Source of the DNA: JBGTKH01 sp041744735
GTDB lineage: Bacteria; Planctomycetota; Planctomycetia; Pirellulales; Pirellulaceae
DNA: 8,182 nucleotides
Assembly (NCBI GenBank): GCA_041744735.1
Contig: JBGTKH010000365.1
Coordinates: 1-8,182 of the forward strand
Direction: 5' to 3'
The notes below the pieces were generated by a model. It was not told the origin of the DNA. It made no database searches and was given only the letters and a program-made list of their open reading frames with translations. A program made the position numbers and the translations under genes. Positions 1 through 5,669 of this stretch are shown here, one piece after another. Numbering within the stretch: position 1 is the first letter of the stretch; each line of letters opens with the position of its first letter.

Positions 1-236
1 GGCTTGTAATCCAGCAGATCCAAATGCGGCGGCGAGCCGGTCAGGTGCAAGTAAATCACCTGCTTGGCCTTCGCCGGAAAATGCGGCTGCTTCGGCGCCA
101 ACGGATTGACCGTGGCCGCCGCGGACGCTGCTCCGCCACCCAACGTCGCCAGCGCAATCGCGCCAATGCCGGCCGCCGACTCCTGCAGAAAATGCCGTCG
201 GGTTTGTGATTGAAGGCGTTCGATTTGAGAATGCAT
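1..236 (-). CDS. DUF1501 family protein, N-terminal part (runs off left edge)
   Basis: Seventy-eight codons are visible on the minus strand, starting at ATG 236-234; the rest lies beyond the window. The N-terminus carries a twin-arginine signal: R13-R14 in TRRHFLQ, followed by an Ala/Gly-rich hydrophobic stretch to about residue 40. This predicts Tat export. The segment after it, KQVIYLHLTGSPPHLDLLDYKP, matches the opening of DUF1501 proteins (a family distantly related to alkaline phosphatase/sulfatase folds, biochemical role unknown). The gene lies 10 nt downstream of the PSCyt/PSD1 gene. Its AAGGA Shine-Dalgarno overlaps that gene's stop codon, so co-transcription and coupled translation are likely. 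PSCyt/PSD1 followed by DUF1501 is a recurrent planctomycete pair. The family call is firm; the function is unknown. Confidence 0.88.
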   Translation of the reverse strand, partial: MHSQIERLQSQTRRHFLQESAAGIGAIALATLGGGAASAAATVNPLAPKQPHFPAKAKQVIYLHLTGSPPHLDLLDYK

Positions 237-243
237 TTGTTAG

Positions 244-248
244 TCCTT
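244..248 (-). promoter_or_regulatory. Shine-Dalgarno AAGGA of the DUF1501 gene, overlapping the upstream stop codon
   Basis: On the minus strand the sequence reads TAAGGACTAACAAATG. The TAA (249-247) ends the upstream gene, AAGGA (248-244) overlaps it, and the ATG (236-234) follows after 7 nt. This fixes the DUF1501 start and suggests translational coupling. Confidence 0.7.
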
Positions 249-2727
249 ATCGCTTCATCATCATCTCATCCAAATTCAACAGCACATTGCTCACAACCAT
301 CCACGCGGCCAGATCAGTTAGGTCAGAGTCTGGCGGCGCCGCGCCGAGGGGGACGGTGGCGATGCGTTTGGCTTTGTCGGCGTCGTTGGCAAAGCGCTCG
401 CGAGCTTGCTCGTGCAGACGAACCAACCGATCGAGTTCATCGGGGGTCGGAGGCCGAGCCAGGCAGAGGCGGAAGCCGTAGCTGGCCCGTTCGCTCGGCG
501 ACGAACCGGCGGCTGTCATTCGCCGAGCCAGCGCTTGAGCGGCTTCGACATAGACGGGATCGTTCAGCGTAACCAGCGCTTGCAGCGGCGTGTTGGTTCG
601 ATCGCGGTGCAGCGTGCAGACTTCGCGGTTCGGTGCGTCGAAGGTGGCCATCGACGGGTACGGATTCGAGCGGCGCCAGGTGGTGTACAGTCCGCGGCGA
701 TAGCGGTCTTCGCCTTCGCTGGCCTGCCAGTCGATGCCGCTGCCGAACGCGGCGCTGATGCCCAGCGACGGTTGCGGCGGTTTGACCGGCGGGCCGTGCA
801 ACTTGGCACTCAACAGCCCGCTGACCGACAACGCCTGATCCCGAATCATCTCGGCCGACAAGCGGAACCGCGGACCGCGCGCCAGCAAACGGTTTTCGGG
901 GTCGCGTTCCATTAACTCGGGCGTGACTCGCGACGATTGGCGATACGCGGCCGACCTTACCAACAGCTTCAGCACGTGCTTCATGTCCCAATGCTGCTGC
1001 ACCAATTCCGTCGCCAGCCAATCGAGCAATTCGGGGTGTAACGGCAATTCGCCCTGCGTGCCGAATTCTTCGCTGGTGCGGACGATGCCGACGCCGAAGA
1101 TCTGCTCCCAATATCGGTTGACGATCACACGGGCAGTCAGCGGGTTGTTTTCGTCCACCAACCACTTCGCCAACGCCAACCGGTTCACGGGCGTCCCTTC
1201 TGGCAGCGGATGAAATTCCCGCGGCAGACCTTCCGTCACCTCGCGGCCGAGATCGAGAAAATTTCCGCGCAGTTGAATCTGCGTTTTGCGACGCTTCCCC
1301 TCGGGCAACTCGCGCATCACAGGGACCGTCGTGTGCGGCTTCACTTCGGCAAGCTGTTTTTTCAAGGCCGCCAAGCGGTCCTTTGCCGACGGCGCGTCCG
1401 CGGCGGCGCTCTGCTGCGGGCGTTCCAATTCCGCAATCTCCGCTTCCAACTGGGCCTTCTGTTCTTGCTGCTCCTCGGTGAAGAAACTGAGCAGCGGGCT
1501 CTCGTCGCGCCGGTCTGCGTCGTCCGTGTTGTTGAAAATCGCGAACAGGCGGAAGTATTCCTCCTGCGACAGAGGATCGTATTTGTGGTCGTGGCATTGA
1601 GCGCACATCATCGTCGTGCCCATCCACACCGCCAGCGTGGTGTTTACGCGGTCGACGATGGCCACGTTGCGGAACTCTTCGTCGTTCGTGCCGCCCTCGT
1701 TGTTGGTCAGCGTGTTGCGATTGAAGGCGGTCGCCGTCAATTGCTCTTCGGTCGGCGCGGGCAGCAGATCGCCGGCAATTTGCTCGATCGTAAACTGGTC
1801 GAACGGCTTGTTGGCATTCAGCGAATCGATCACGTAATCGCGATAGGCCCAAATCGTGCGCGCCGGGTCGTCGGCGTAACCGGCCGAGTCGGCGTAGCGG
1901 GCCAAGTCGAGCCACGTCCGCGCCCAGTGTTCACCGTACGACTTTTTCTCCAGCAGGCGATCGACCAGTTTTTCATAGGCGTCGGCACTGGTGTCGTTGA
2001 CAAACTGATCGACCTCGTCCAACGTCGGCGGCAATCCCGTCAGATCGAGCGACACGCGGCGCACGAGCGCGTAACGATCGGCTTCCGGCGACGGTACCAG
2101 CGCTTCGCGCAGAAGGCGATCCAGGATGAAGTAGTCGATCTCGTTGCGCGGCCACGAGGGCAGTGTTTCGACGTTGGCGGCGAAGGTGGCATGGCCGGGA
2201 TTGTTCTCCCGAAGTCTCACGACTTCGGCTACGGTTTGTTGGATGTCGGGCAACGGTGGGCGGACGGGCTTTACGTAGGCCCAGTGTTTGGCGTACGGCG
2301 CGCCTTGCTTGACCCATTGCGTAAGCAGTTGAATGTCGCGGGCCGTCAGCTTCTTGCCGCTGTCCACGGGCGGCATGCGTTCATCCGCATCTCCCGACGT
2401 GATGCGGCGAATCAATTCGCTCTCTTCCGGCTTGCCGCGCACGATCGTCGTGTACCCGCCGAGATCGGCGAAGGCGCCTTGCTCGTTGTCCAACCGATAA
2501 CCATCCGTCCCGCCCTTTCGCTCCTTCGCGTCGGGACCGTGACATGCAAAACATTGGTTCGACAAGATCGGCCGAATGTCGCGGTTGAAATCCACCGTGT
2601 CGTCGGCCGCCAACGGTGCCGCGCATAGGGCCAGCGCCAAAAGACACACGCCGCTGGCTAACACCCGCAAATATCGCCGACGTATCGCGTATTGCAAATC
2701 GCGGCCGGACACCAATGTTAAGTCCAT
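247..2727 (-). CDS. PSCyt1-PSCyt2(DUF1549)-PSD1(DUF1553) cytochrome-like exported protein
   Basis: An 826-aa protein of the large planctomycete-specific cytochrome family. A hydrophobic segment at about residues 21-40, ending APLA-ADD, looks like a Sec signal peptide. The PSCyt1 domain (about 45-140) holds CFACH (59-63), a CxxCH c-type heme motif. PSCyt2/DUF1549 (about 190-400) shows WLDLARYADSAGY, the NKPFDQFTIEQIAGDLLP block and a second CxxCH, CAQCH (375-379). A charged Glu/Gln/Lys-rich stretch (about 417-463) looks like a coiled-coil insert. PSD1/DUF1553 (about 510-770) shows NRYWEQIFGVGIV and DRTNTPLQALVTLNDP. Family knowledge suggests a periplasmic electron-transfer or substrate-binding partner for polysaccharide breakdown, but the activity is unproven. 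The start is supported by AAGGA at 2740-2736, 8 nt upstream. Full length, no frameshift seen. First gene of an operon with the DUF1501 gene. Confidence 0.95.
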   Translation of the reverse strand: MDLTLVSGRDLQYAIRRRYLRVLASGVCLLALALCAAPLAADDTVDFNRDIRPILSNQCFACHGPDAKERKGGTDGYRLDNEQGAFADLGGYTTIVRGKPEESELIRRITSGDADERMPPVDSGKKLTARDIQLLTQWVKQGAPYAKHWAYVKPVRPPLPDIQQTVAEVVRLRENNPGHATFAANVETLPSWPRNEIDYFILDRLLREALVPSPEADRYALVRRVSLDLTGLPPTLDEVDQFVNDTSADAYEKLVDRLLEKKSYGEHWARTWLDLARYADSAGYADDPARTIWAYRDYVIDSLNANKPFDQFTIEQIAGDLLPAPTEEQLTATAFNRNTLTNNEGGTNDEEFRNVAIVDRVNTTLAVWMGTTMMCAQCHDHKYDPLSQEEYFRLFAIFNNTDDADRRDESPLLSFFTEEQQEQKAQLEAEIAELERPQQSAAADAPSAKDRLAALKKQLAEVKPHTTVPVMRELPEGKRRKTQIQLRGNFLDLGREVTEGLPREFHPLPEGTPVNRLALAKWLVDENNPLTARVIVNRYWEQIFGVGIVRTSEEFGTQGELPLHPELLDWLATELVQQHWDMKHVLKLLVRSAAYRQSSRVTPELMERDPENRLLARGPRFRLSAEMIRDQALSVSGLLSAKLHGPPVKPPQPSLGISAAFGSGIDWQASEGEDRYRRGLYTTWRRSNPYPSMATFDAPNREVCTLHRDRTNTPLQALVTLNDPVYVEAAQALARRMTAAGSSPSERASYGFRLCLARPPTPDELDRLVRLHEQARERFANDADKAKRIATVPLGAAPPDSDLTDLAAWMVVSNVLLNLDEMMMKR

Positions 2728-2771
2728 CGTGCTCGTCCTTGTATTCGTTCTTAAACTCGCCGTTCATTGTA

Positions 2772-2805
2772 GCACAAGACGGTTTGTGACAAACGACGTT
2801 TGTGC
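2772..2805. promoter_or_regulatory. Nested inverted repeats in the divergent gap, possible TA operator
   Basis: The 91-nt gap between the divergent starts (2727 minus, 2819 plus) contains GTTTGTGACAAAC (2782-2794), a perfect 6-bp inverted repeat around one base. It overlaps ACAAACGACGTTTGT (2789-2803), another 6-bp inverted repeat with a 3-nt spacer. GCACAA (2772-2777) and TTGTGC (2800-2805) bracket both. Antitoxins of type II systems commonly repress their own promoter by binding such sites, and the position 14 nt before the antitoxin ATG fits. It could also act on the divergent PSCyt gene. The repeats are seen; the operator role is inferred. Confidence 0.45.
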
Positions 2806-2818
2806 TTATGCTGATGGT

Positions 2819-3037
2819 ATGAACACACTTGCTCAAATCGAATCCGCAATCTGGTTGTTGAATGTCGACGAGCTTCACGAGCTTGAACAGAAGGTCCGCG
2901 AAGTCCAACGGGCTAAGGACAAAAGCAACACTGGAAGTACGCTCGATCTGCCACCGTTGAAAATCGGGCCGATGGTGCGTCCGCTGAGCCCCGACGACGA
3001 CCTGCTTAGCGAGATGCTCGATGACACACGGTTTTGA
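2819..3037 (+). CDS. Small VapB-like antitoxin candidate
   Basis: A 72-aa protein. The N-terminal part (MNTLAQIESAIWLLNVDELHELEQKVREVQ) looks helical. It is followed by a Pro-rich linker and an acidic tail, RPLSPDDDLLSEMLDDTRF. Short helical N-terminus plus acidic, disordered C-terminus is the usual layout of antitoxins that wrap a PIN toxin, and the downstream ORF is a PIN fragment. The reading frame is open further upstream, to 2576, but that part is antisense to the PSCyt gene, so I chose ATG 2819. No strong Shine-Dalgarno precedes it, and a leaderless or weak start is possible. The 3' end overlaps the toxin ORF by 17 nt, a typical TA arrangement. The family assignment rests on layout and neighbour, not on a diagnostic DNA-binding motif. 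With the toxin broken, this may be an orphan antitoxin. Confidence 0.62.
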   Translation: MNTLAQIESAIWLLNVDELHELEQKVREVQRAKDKSNTGSTLDLPPLKIGPMVRPLSPDDDLLSEMLDDTRF

Positions 3038-3176
3038 TACCACATTCCTCGTGGCAGCCGAGGTGCCTAGCCACCCCGATTACGCCAACGCCCGCGCCAC
3101 GCTGCGGCACATCACTCAATCGGGCGGACGACTTTCGCTCGCACCACAGGTGCTTGCGGAATTCGTACACGAATGA
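3021..3176 (+). pseudogene. Truncated PIN-domain (VapC-like) toxin
   Basis: A 51-codon ORF starting at ATG 3021, inside the end of the antitoxin gene. The N-terminal FDTTFLVAAEV matches the first strand of PIN ribonucleases with the first catalytic Asp (D6). LSLAPQVLAEFVH matches the second conserved block with the catalytic Glu (E47). PIN toxins are usually about 130-150 aa and need two more acidic residues toward the C-terminus. Here the frame stops (TGA 3174-3176) right after EFVHE, and none of the three forward frames to 3287 shows a recognisable C-terminal half. A shifted frame reads MNTDKDW before a stop, loosely like the usual VVTD continuation; this may be a trace of a frameshift but is weak. 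I read it as a dead toxin remnant with the 3' half lost. Confidence 0.72.
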
Positions 3177-3192
3177 ATACTGACAAGGATTG

Positions 3193-3228
3193 GTAGGCTG
3201 CGAGGGGCTGCGAGGCTCCCTCCCCTAC
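3193..3228. repeat. Tandem 10-mer duplication within a GC-rich hairpin
   Basis: GGCTGCGAGG occurs twice back to back (3196-3205 and 3206-3215). The surrounding sequence can fold: GTAGG (3193-3197) pairs with CCTAC (3224-3228), and GAGGG (3202-3206) with CCCTC (3218-3222). It lies 16 nt past the premature toxin stop and 59 nt before the oxidoreductase start. It resembles a degraded member of a dispersed palindromic repeat and could act as a weak terminator for the TA remnant. The remaining bases of the 3177-3287 gap show only the oxidoreductase ribosome site. Confidence 0.45.
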
Positions 3229-3275
3229 AGCTACGGGTTAAACGACGATTCGGAATGGCCACGGACTTCATTCAC

Positions 3276-3280
3276 AGGAG
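3276..3280 (+). promoter_or_regulatory. Shine-Dalgarno AGGAG that sets the oxidoreductase start
   Basis: AGGAG lies 7 nt before ATG 3288, and the protein from this ATG begins directly with a Tat signal. The earlier in-frame ATG at 3255 has no ribosome site and would bury the signal peptide behind 11 extra residues. Confidence 0.75.
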
Positions 3281-3287
3281 ACTCACG

Positions 3288-4604
3288 ATGTCCACGATCC
3301 AGCGTAGAACGTTTCTGCAAGGGGCGGGTGTTGCGTCGGCGGCTTTGGCGATGGGGGCCGCAGCGGCGCGCGGCGCGGATAGCGACCGCCTGGCCGTCGG
3401 CGTGATTGGCACGGGCGGGATGGGCGGCAATCATGTGCGCAATCTGGCGGCGCGCAAGGATGTCGAGGTGACGTACGTTTGCGACGTCGATCAGAACCGC
3501 TTGGCATCGGCCGCCAACATCGTGCAATCTACCGCCGGCAACGCTCCGAAAGCGGTCAAGGACATGCGCGCCGTGTTGGACGACCGCGCTGTGCAAGCGG
3601 TGTTCATTGCCACGCCCGATCATTGGCACGCGCCGGCCGCGATCTTGGCGCTCGACGCCGGTAAGCACGTGTATGTCGAAAAACCTTGCTGCCACAACAT
3701 CCGTGAAGGCCGCTTGATGGCGGACGCCGTGCAGCGATCGGGCAAGCTGCTGCAGGTCGGCACGCAAAGCCGCAGCACGGCGGTGGTGCGCGAAGGGATC
3801 GAGCGCATCCGCGGCGGCGAAATCGGCGAGATTCTGGTCGCCAAAGCGTGGAACAGCCAGCGCCGCGGTTCGATCGGCAAAACGCAGCCCAGCGATCCGC
3901 CGGCGCATCTGGATTACGATGCGTGGGTTGGGCCCGCGCCGATGGTTCCGTATCGGTCGAACATGCTGCCCGGCACTTGGCGCTGGTGGTACGATTTCGG
4001 CTGTGGCGACATCGGCAACGACGGCGTGCACGACATCGACGTGGCTTGTTGGGGATTGGGCGCCACCACGCACCCGAGCACCGTCACGTGCCTGGGCGGC
4101 AAATACTTCTTCGACGACGACCAACAATTCCCCGACACGCAGTACGCGGTGTTCGAGTACGCGGGTGAAAGCCCGTCCGGACGCAAGAAGCAACTGATCT
4201 TCGAGCAACGCATCTGGTCCCCCTACGTGCAAGAAGGTTATGAAAACGGCGCCGCATTTTACGGCACTAACGGCGTGCTGATCATGGGCCACACCGTCGG
4301 CTGGAAGCTGTACGGTCCGCGCAACAAACTGATCGCCGAAAAGACGGGCGGCGCGGACCTGGTCGCTCATCATCAAAACTTCTTCGACTGCATTCGTGGC
4401 CAGCAGAAGCAACTGAACGCCGACGTCAACGCCGGACTGCTGTCGGCCACGCTGGTTCACTTGGCCAACATCGCCGCGCGCACCACGCGTGTGTTGCACT
4501 TCGACCCGCAGACCGAGCAAATCGTTGGCGACGCGGATGCCAACGCATTGGTCCGCCGCCAATATCGAGGCGGCCACTGGGCCGTGCCGAAGAACGTTAC
4601 ATAG
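3288..4604 (+). CDS. Tat-exported Gfo/Idh/MocA family NAD(P)-dependent oxidoreductase
   Basis: A 438-aa protein. Residues 1-30 form a twin-arginine signal (R6-R7 in QRRTFLQ, then an Ala-rich core), so it is probably periplasmic with cofactor bound before export. The Rossmann domain (about 34-155) has VGVIGTGGMGG with the GxGxxG loop at 41-46, ATPDHWH at 108-114 and the family EKP motif at 131-133 (VEKPCCHN), whose Lys is usually catalytic. The C-terminal alpha/beta domain (about 160-430) contains WRWWYDFGCGDIGNDGVHD with the conserved His at 248, and ends with the YRGGHWAVPK block typical of planctomycete members. The family oxidises or reduces sugars, inositols and related compounds; the substrate cannot be read from sequence. 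Full length and intact. It looks monocistronic: palindromes follow the stop and the next gene is convergent. Confidence 0.93.
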   Translation: MSTIQRRTFLQGAGVASAALAMGAAAARGADSDRLAVGVIGTGGMGGNHVRNLAARKDVEVTYVCDVDQNRLASAANIVQSTAGNAPKAVKDMRAVLDDRAVQAVFIATPDHWHAPAAILALDAGKHVYVEKPCCHNIREGRLMADAVQRSGKLLQVGTQSRSTAVVREGIERIRGGEIGEILVAKAWNSQRRGSIGKTQPSDPPAHLDYDAWVGPAPMVPYRSNMLPGTWRWWYDFGCGDIGNDGVHDIDVACWGLGATTHPSTVTCLGGKYFFDDDQQFPDTQYAVFEYAGESPSGRKKQLIFEQRIWSPYVQEGYENGAAFYGTNGVLIMGHTVGWKLYGPRNKLIAEKTGGADLVAHHQNFFDCIRGQQKQLNADVNAGLLSATLVHLANIAARTTRVLHFDPQTEQIVGDADANALVRRQYRGGHWAVPKNVT

Positions 4605-4615
4605 TGCTTTGAAAA

Positions 4616-4682
4616 GTGGGGTAAGCATCCTGCTTGCCAACGCGATTTCCACCATTAAACGCAAGCTGGAAGCTTACGCCAC
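4616..4682. repeat. Palindromic repeat element 1 (22-nt arms), possible terminator
   Basis: The left arm 4616-4637 and right arm 4661-4682 are inverted copies matching at 19 of 22 positions, with a 23-nt spacer. Each arm also contains a smaller palindrome of the form AAGC-N5-GCTT. The element starts 12 nt after the oxidoreductase stop, so a transcript would carry a strong hairpin there. No T-tract follows. The form suggests a dispersed REP/MITE-like repeat that may also end transcription. Confidence 0.68.
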
Positions 4683-4707
4683 ATAACCTGCCGACCCCAA
4701 AACTAAA

Positions 4708-4718
4708 CTTTGACAAAG
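4708..4718. repeat. Short palindrome CTTTGACAAAG
   Basis: A perfect 5-bp inverted repeat around one A in the spacer between the two longer palindromes. It is too short to assign a role; it could be a protein-binding site or chance. Confidence 0.25.
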
Positions 4719-4749
4719 CAGTAGCGTTCGAGTGCAGCTTCCAAATCAA

Positions 4750-4825
4750 TGTAGCGGATGGGCGCAAGCCCACCGGTCCGAACAAGCACGACGACGCACC
4801 GGAGGGCTCGCGCCCTTCCGCTACA
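4750..4825. repeat. Palindromic repeat element 2 (28-nt arms), possible bidirectional terminator
   Basis: Arms 4750-4777 and 4798-4825 are inverted copies matching at 25 of 28 positions, separated by 20 nt. Both ends are TGTAGCGGA when read inward. Each arm has a small hairpin of its own: GGGC-GCAA-GCCC in the left arm, and GGGC-GCGA-GCCC in the right arm read on the minus strand. Both are GNRA-type loops. The element sits 6 nt beyond the stop of the minus-strand membrane-protein gene, between two convergent genes. That suits transcription termination from either side, although it may simply be a dispersed repeat. Confidence 0.72.
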
Positions 4826-4831
4826 ACTGCT

Positions 4832-5590
4832 CTAATTCGCTGGCGAGCGGTGGAAGAAGACGATGGCGAGCGTCAGGCCAATGGCGGCCAAAGCGCTCTG
4901 CGGCGTCCAGCAGATGAAGATGCCCAGCAAGACGCGGTCGAATTCCAGCGGCTTGGCAAGCGATGCGCCGGCGGCAATGGCGGCGAGCATCAGCAGCAGT
5001 GCCATCGGGATCAGGATCATGGCTCGATGCTGCCAAGGAATCCGGCGCGGCAGATACGCGATCATCAACAACATCCACGGGCCAAACAGATAAATCGCGC
5101 CGAGCACTTCCGGCCGGCCCGCCAACAGATGCCGAGCCCCCGCGGCCGCGACCGCCGCCAGTGCCGTCGCGAGCAACAGTCCGCGCAGTGAGAATTGAAA
5201 CTTGTTTTGTGGCGGTGAAGCCGTGCGTTCGAGTTCCTGAACCAGCCGATTCAGCCTCTCGCGGTTCATCACTGCAACAAGCCCGCAGATCGCTGCCACC
5301 GCAATTCCAAACAGCCCATCGACCACCAGCGGCGTAGTCTCGATGTAGTAGCCGCTGTACGCATGGCCGCTCTCCCATACCTCGAGCGGAAATCCAATCG
5401 CCTGTTCGTGCTCGGGTGTAGTGCCCAACAAGTTGCCCCAGCCCTCGGAGCGGAAGAAATAAGAGATGGCATGCAAGGAAGCCGAGATCAGCACACCCAC
5501 CAACACCCCGCGCAAAAACCACCGCAACGGCGTCGTAACAATCGACGACTGAATGCTCGCTTGCGGTGTTGACGCGAGGTCGTTCGTCAT
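4832..5590 (-). CDS. Multi-spanning membrane protein of unknown function
   Basis: A 252-aa protein with about six hydrophobic segments, near residues 24-44, 87-107, 134-150, 161-180, 189-210 and 221-245. Between the second and third is a charged, helical cytoplasmic-looking stretch (MNRERLNRLVQELER), followed by NKFQFSLRGLLLATALAAV. A 'FSLRxLLL' lead-in to a membrane helix recurs in planctomycete hypothetical proteins; its role is not known to me. No enzyme motif is visible. It lies 79 nt downstream of the sulfatase on the same strand, so it may be a distal operon gene, but function should not be inferred from that. The start at ATG 5590 lies inside a repeat ladder with no clear Shine-Dalgarno, so it is less certain; a GTG about 30 codons in is an alternative. 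Confidence 0.75.
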   Translation of the reverse strand: MTNDLASTPQASIQSSIVTTPLRWFLRGVLVGVLISASLHAISYFFRSEGWGNLLGTTPEHEQAIGFPLEVWESGHAYSGYYIETTPLVVDGLFGIAVAAICGLVAVMNRERLNRLVQELERTASPPQNKFQFSLRGLLLATALAAVAAAGARHLLAGRPEVLGAIYLFGPWMLLMIAYLPRRIPWQHRAMILIPMALLLMLAAIAAGASLAKPLEFDRVLLGIFICWTPQSALAAIGLTLAIVFFHRSPAN

Positions 5591-5637
5591 TCGTGCTTCG
5601 TCATTCTTTCGTCATTCGTCATTGGTCATTCGTCATT
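5584..5637. repeat. TCGTCATT short-repeat ladder at the start of the membrane-protein gene
   Basis: Five exact copies of TCGTCATT (5584-5591, 5598-5605, 5609-5616, 5616-5623, 5630-5637) and one TGGTCATT (5623-5630) lie within 54 nt; adjacent copies are 7 nt apart. On the minus strand this is a run of ATGACGA units carrying six ATGs in different frames. The most downstream ATG is the annotated start of the membrane protein. The ATG at 5629-5627 is in the same frame but stops after five codons (MTNDE). This is probably slippage-generated repeat DNA. Confidence 0.7.
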
Positions 5638-5669
5638 TGCCGACGACCACCACTCCGTCGCGCCGCAAT

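Noticed and set aside
437..1915. 492-aa minus-strand ORF in a second frame of the PSCyt gene
   Set aside because: Arg-rich shadow of the real frame, with no domain or start signal of its own.
1210..2628. 472-aa plus-strand ORF
   Set aside because: Antisense to the clearly recognisable PSCyt/PSD1 gene; Arg/Val-rich composition typical of antisense frames in GC-rich DNA, with no domain motif.
2783..2812. Sigma70-type promoter for the antitoxin (TTGTGA, 17 nt, TATGCT)
   Set aside because: Only 4/6 matches in each box and too close to the ATG unless the message is leaderless; not strong enough to list.
2576..2818. N-terminal extension of the antitoxin to 153 aa
   Set aside because: The extra 81 codons run antisense into the 5' end of the PSCyt gene and across the likely operator; ATG 2819 gives a family-sized 72-aa protein.
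3255..3287. Earlier ATG for the oxidoreductase
   Set aside because: No ribosome site, and it would place 11 residues ahead of the Tat signal; AGGAG before ATG 3288 is better.
3231..4664. 477-aa minus-strand ORF
   Set aside because: Antisense to the intact Gfo/Idh/MocA oxidoreductase, which has a signal peptide, ribosome site and all motifs.
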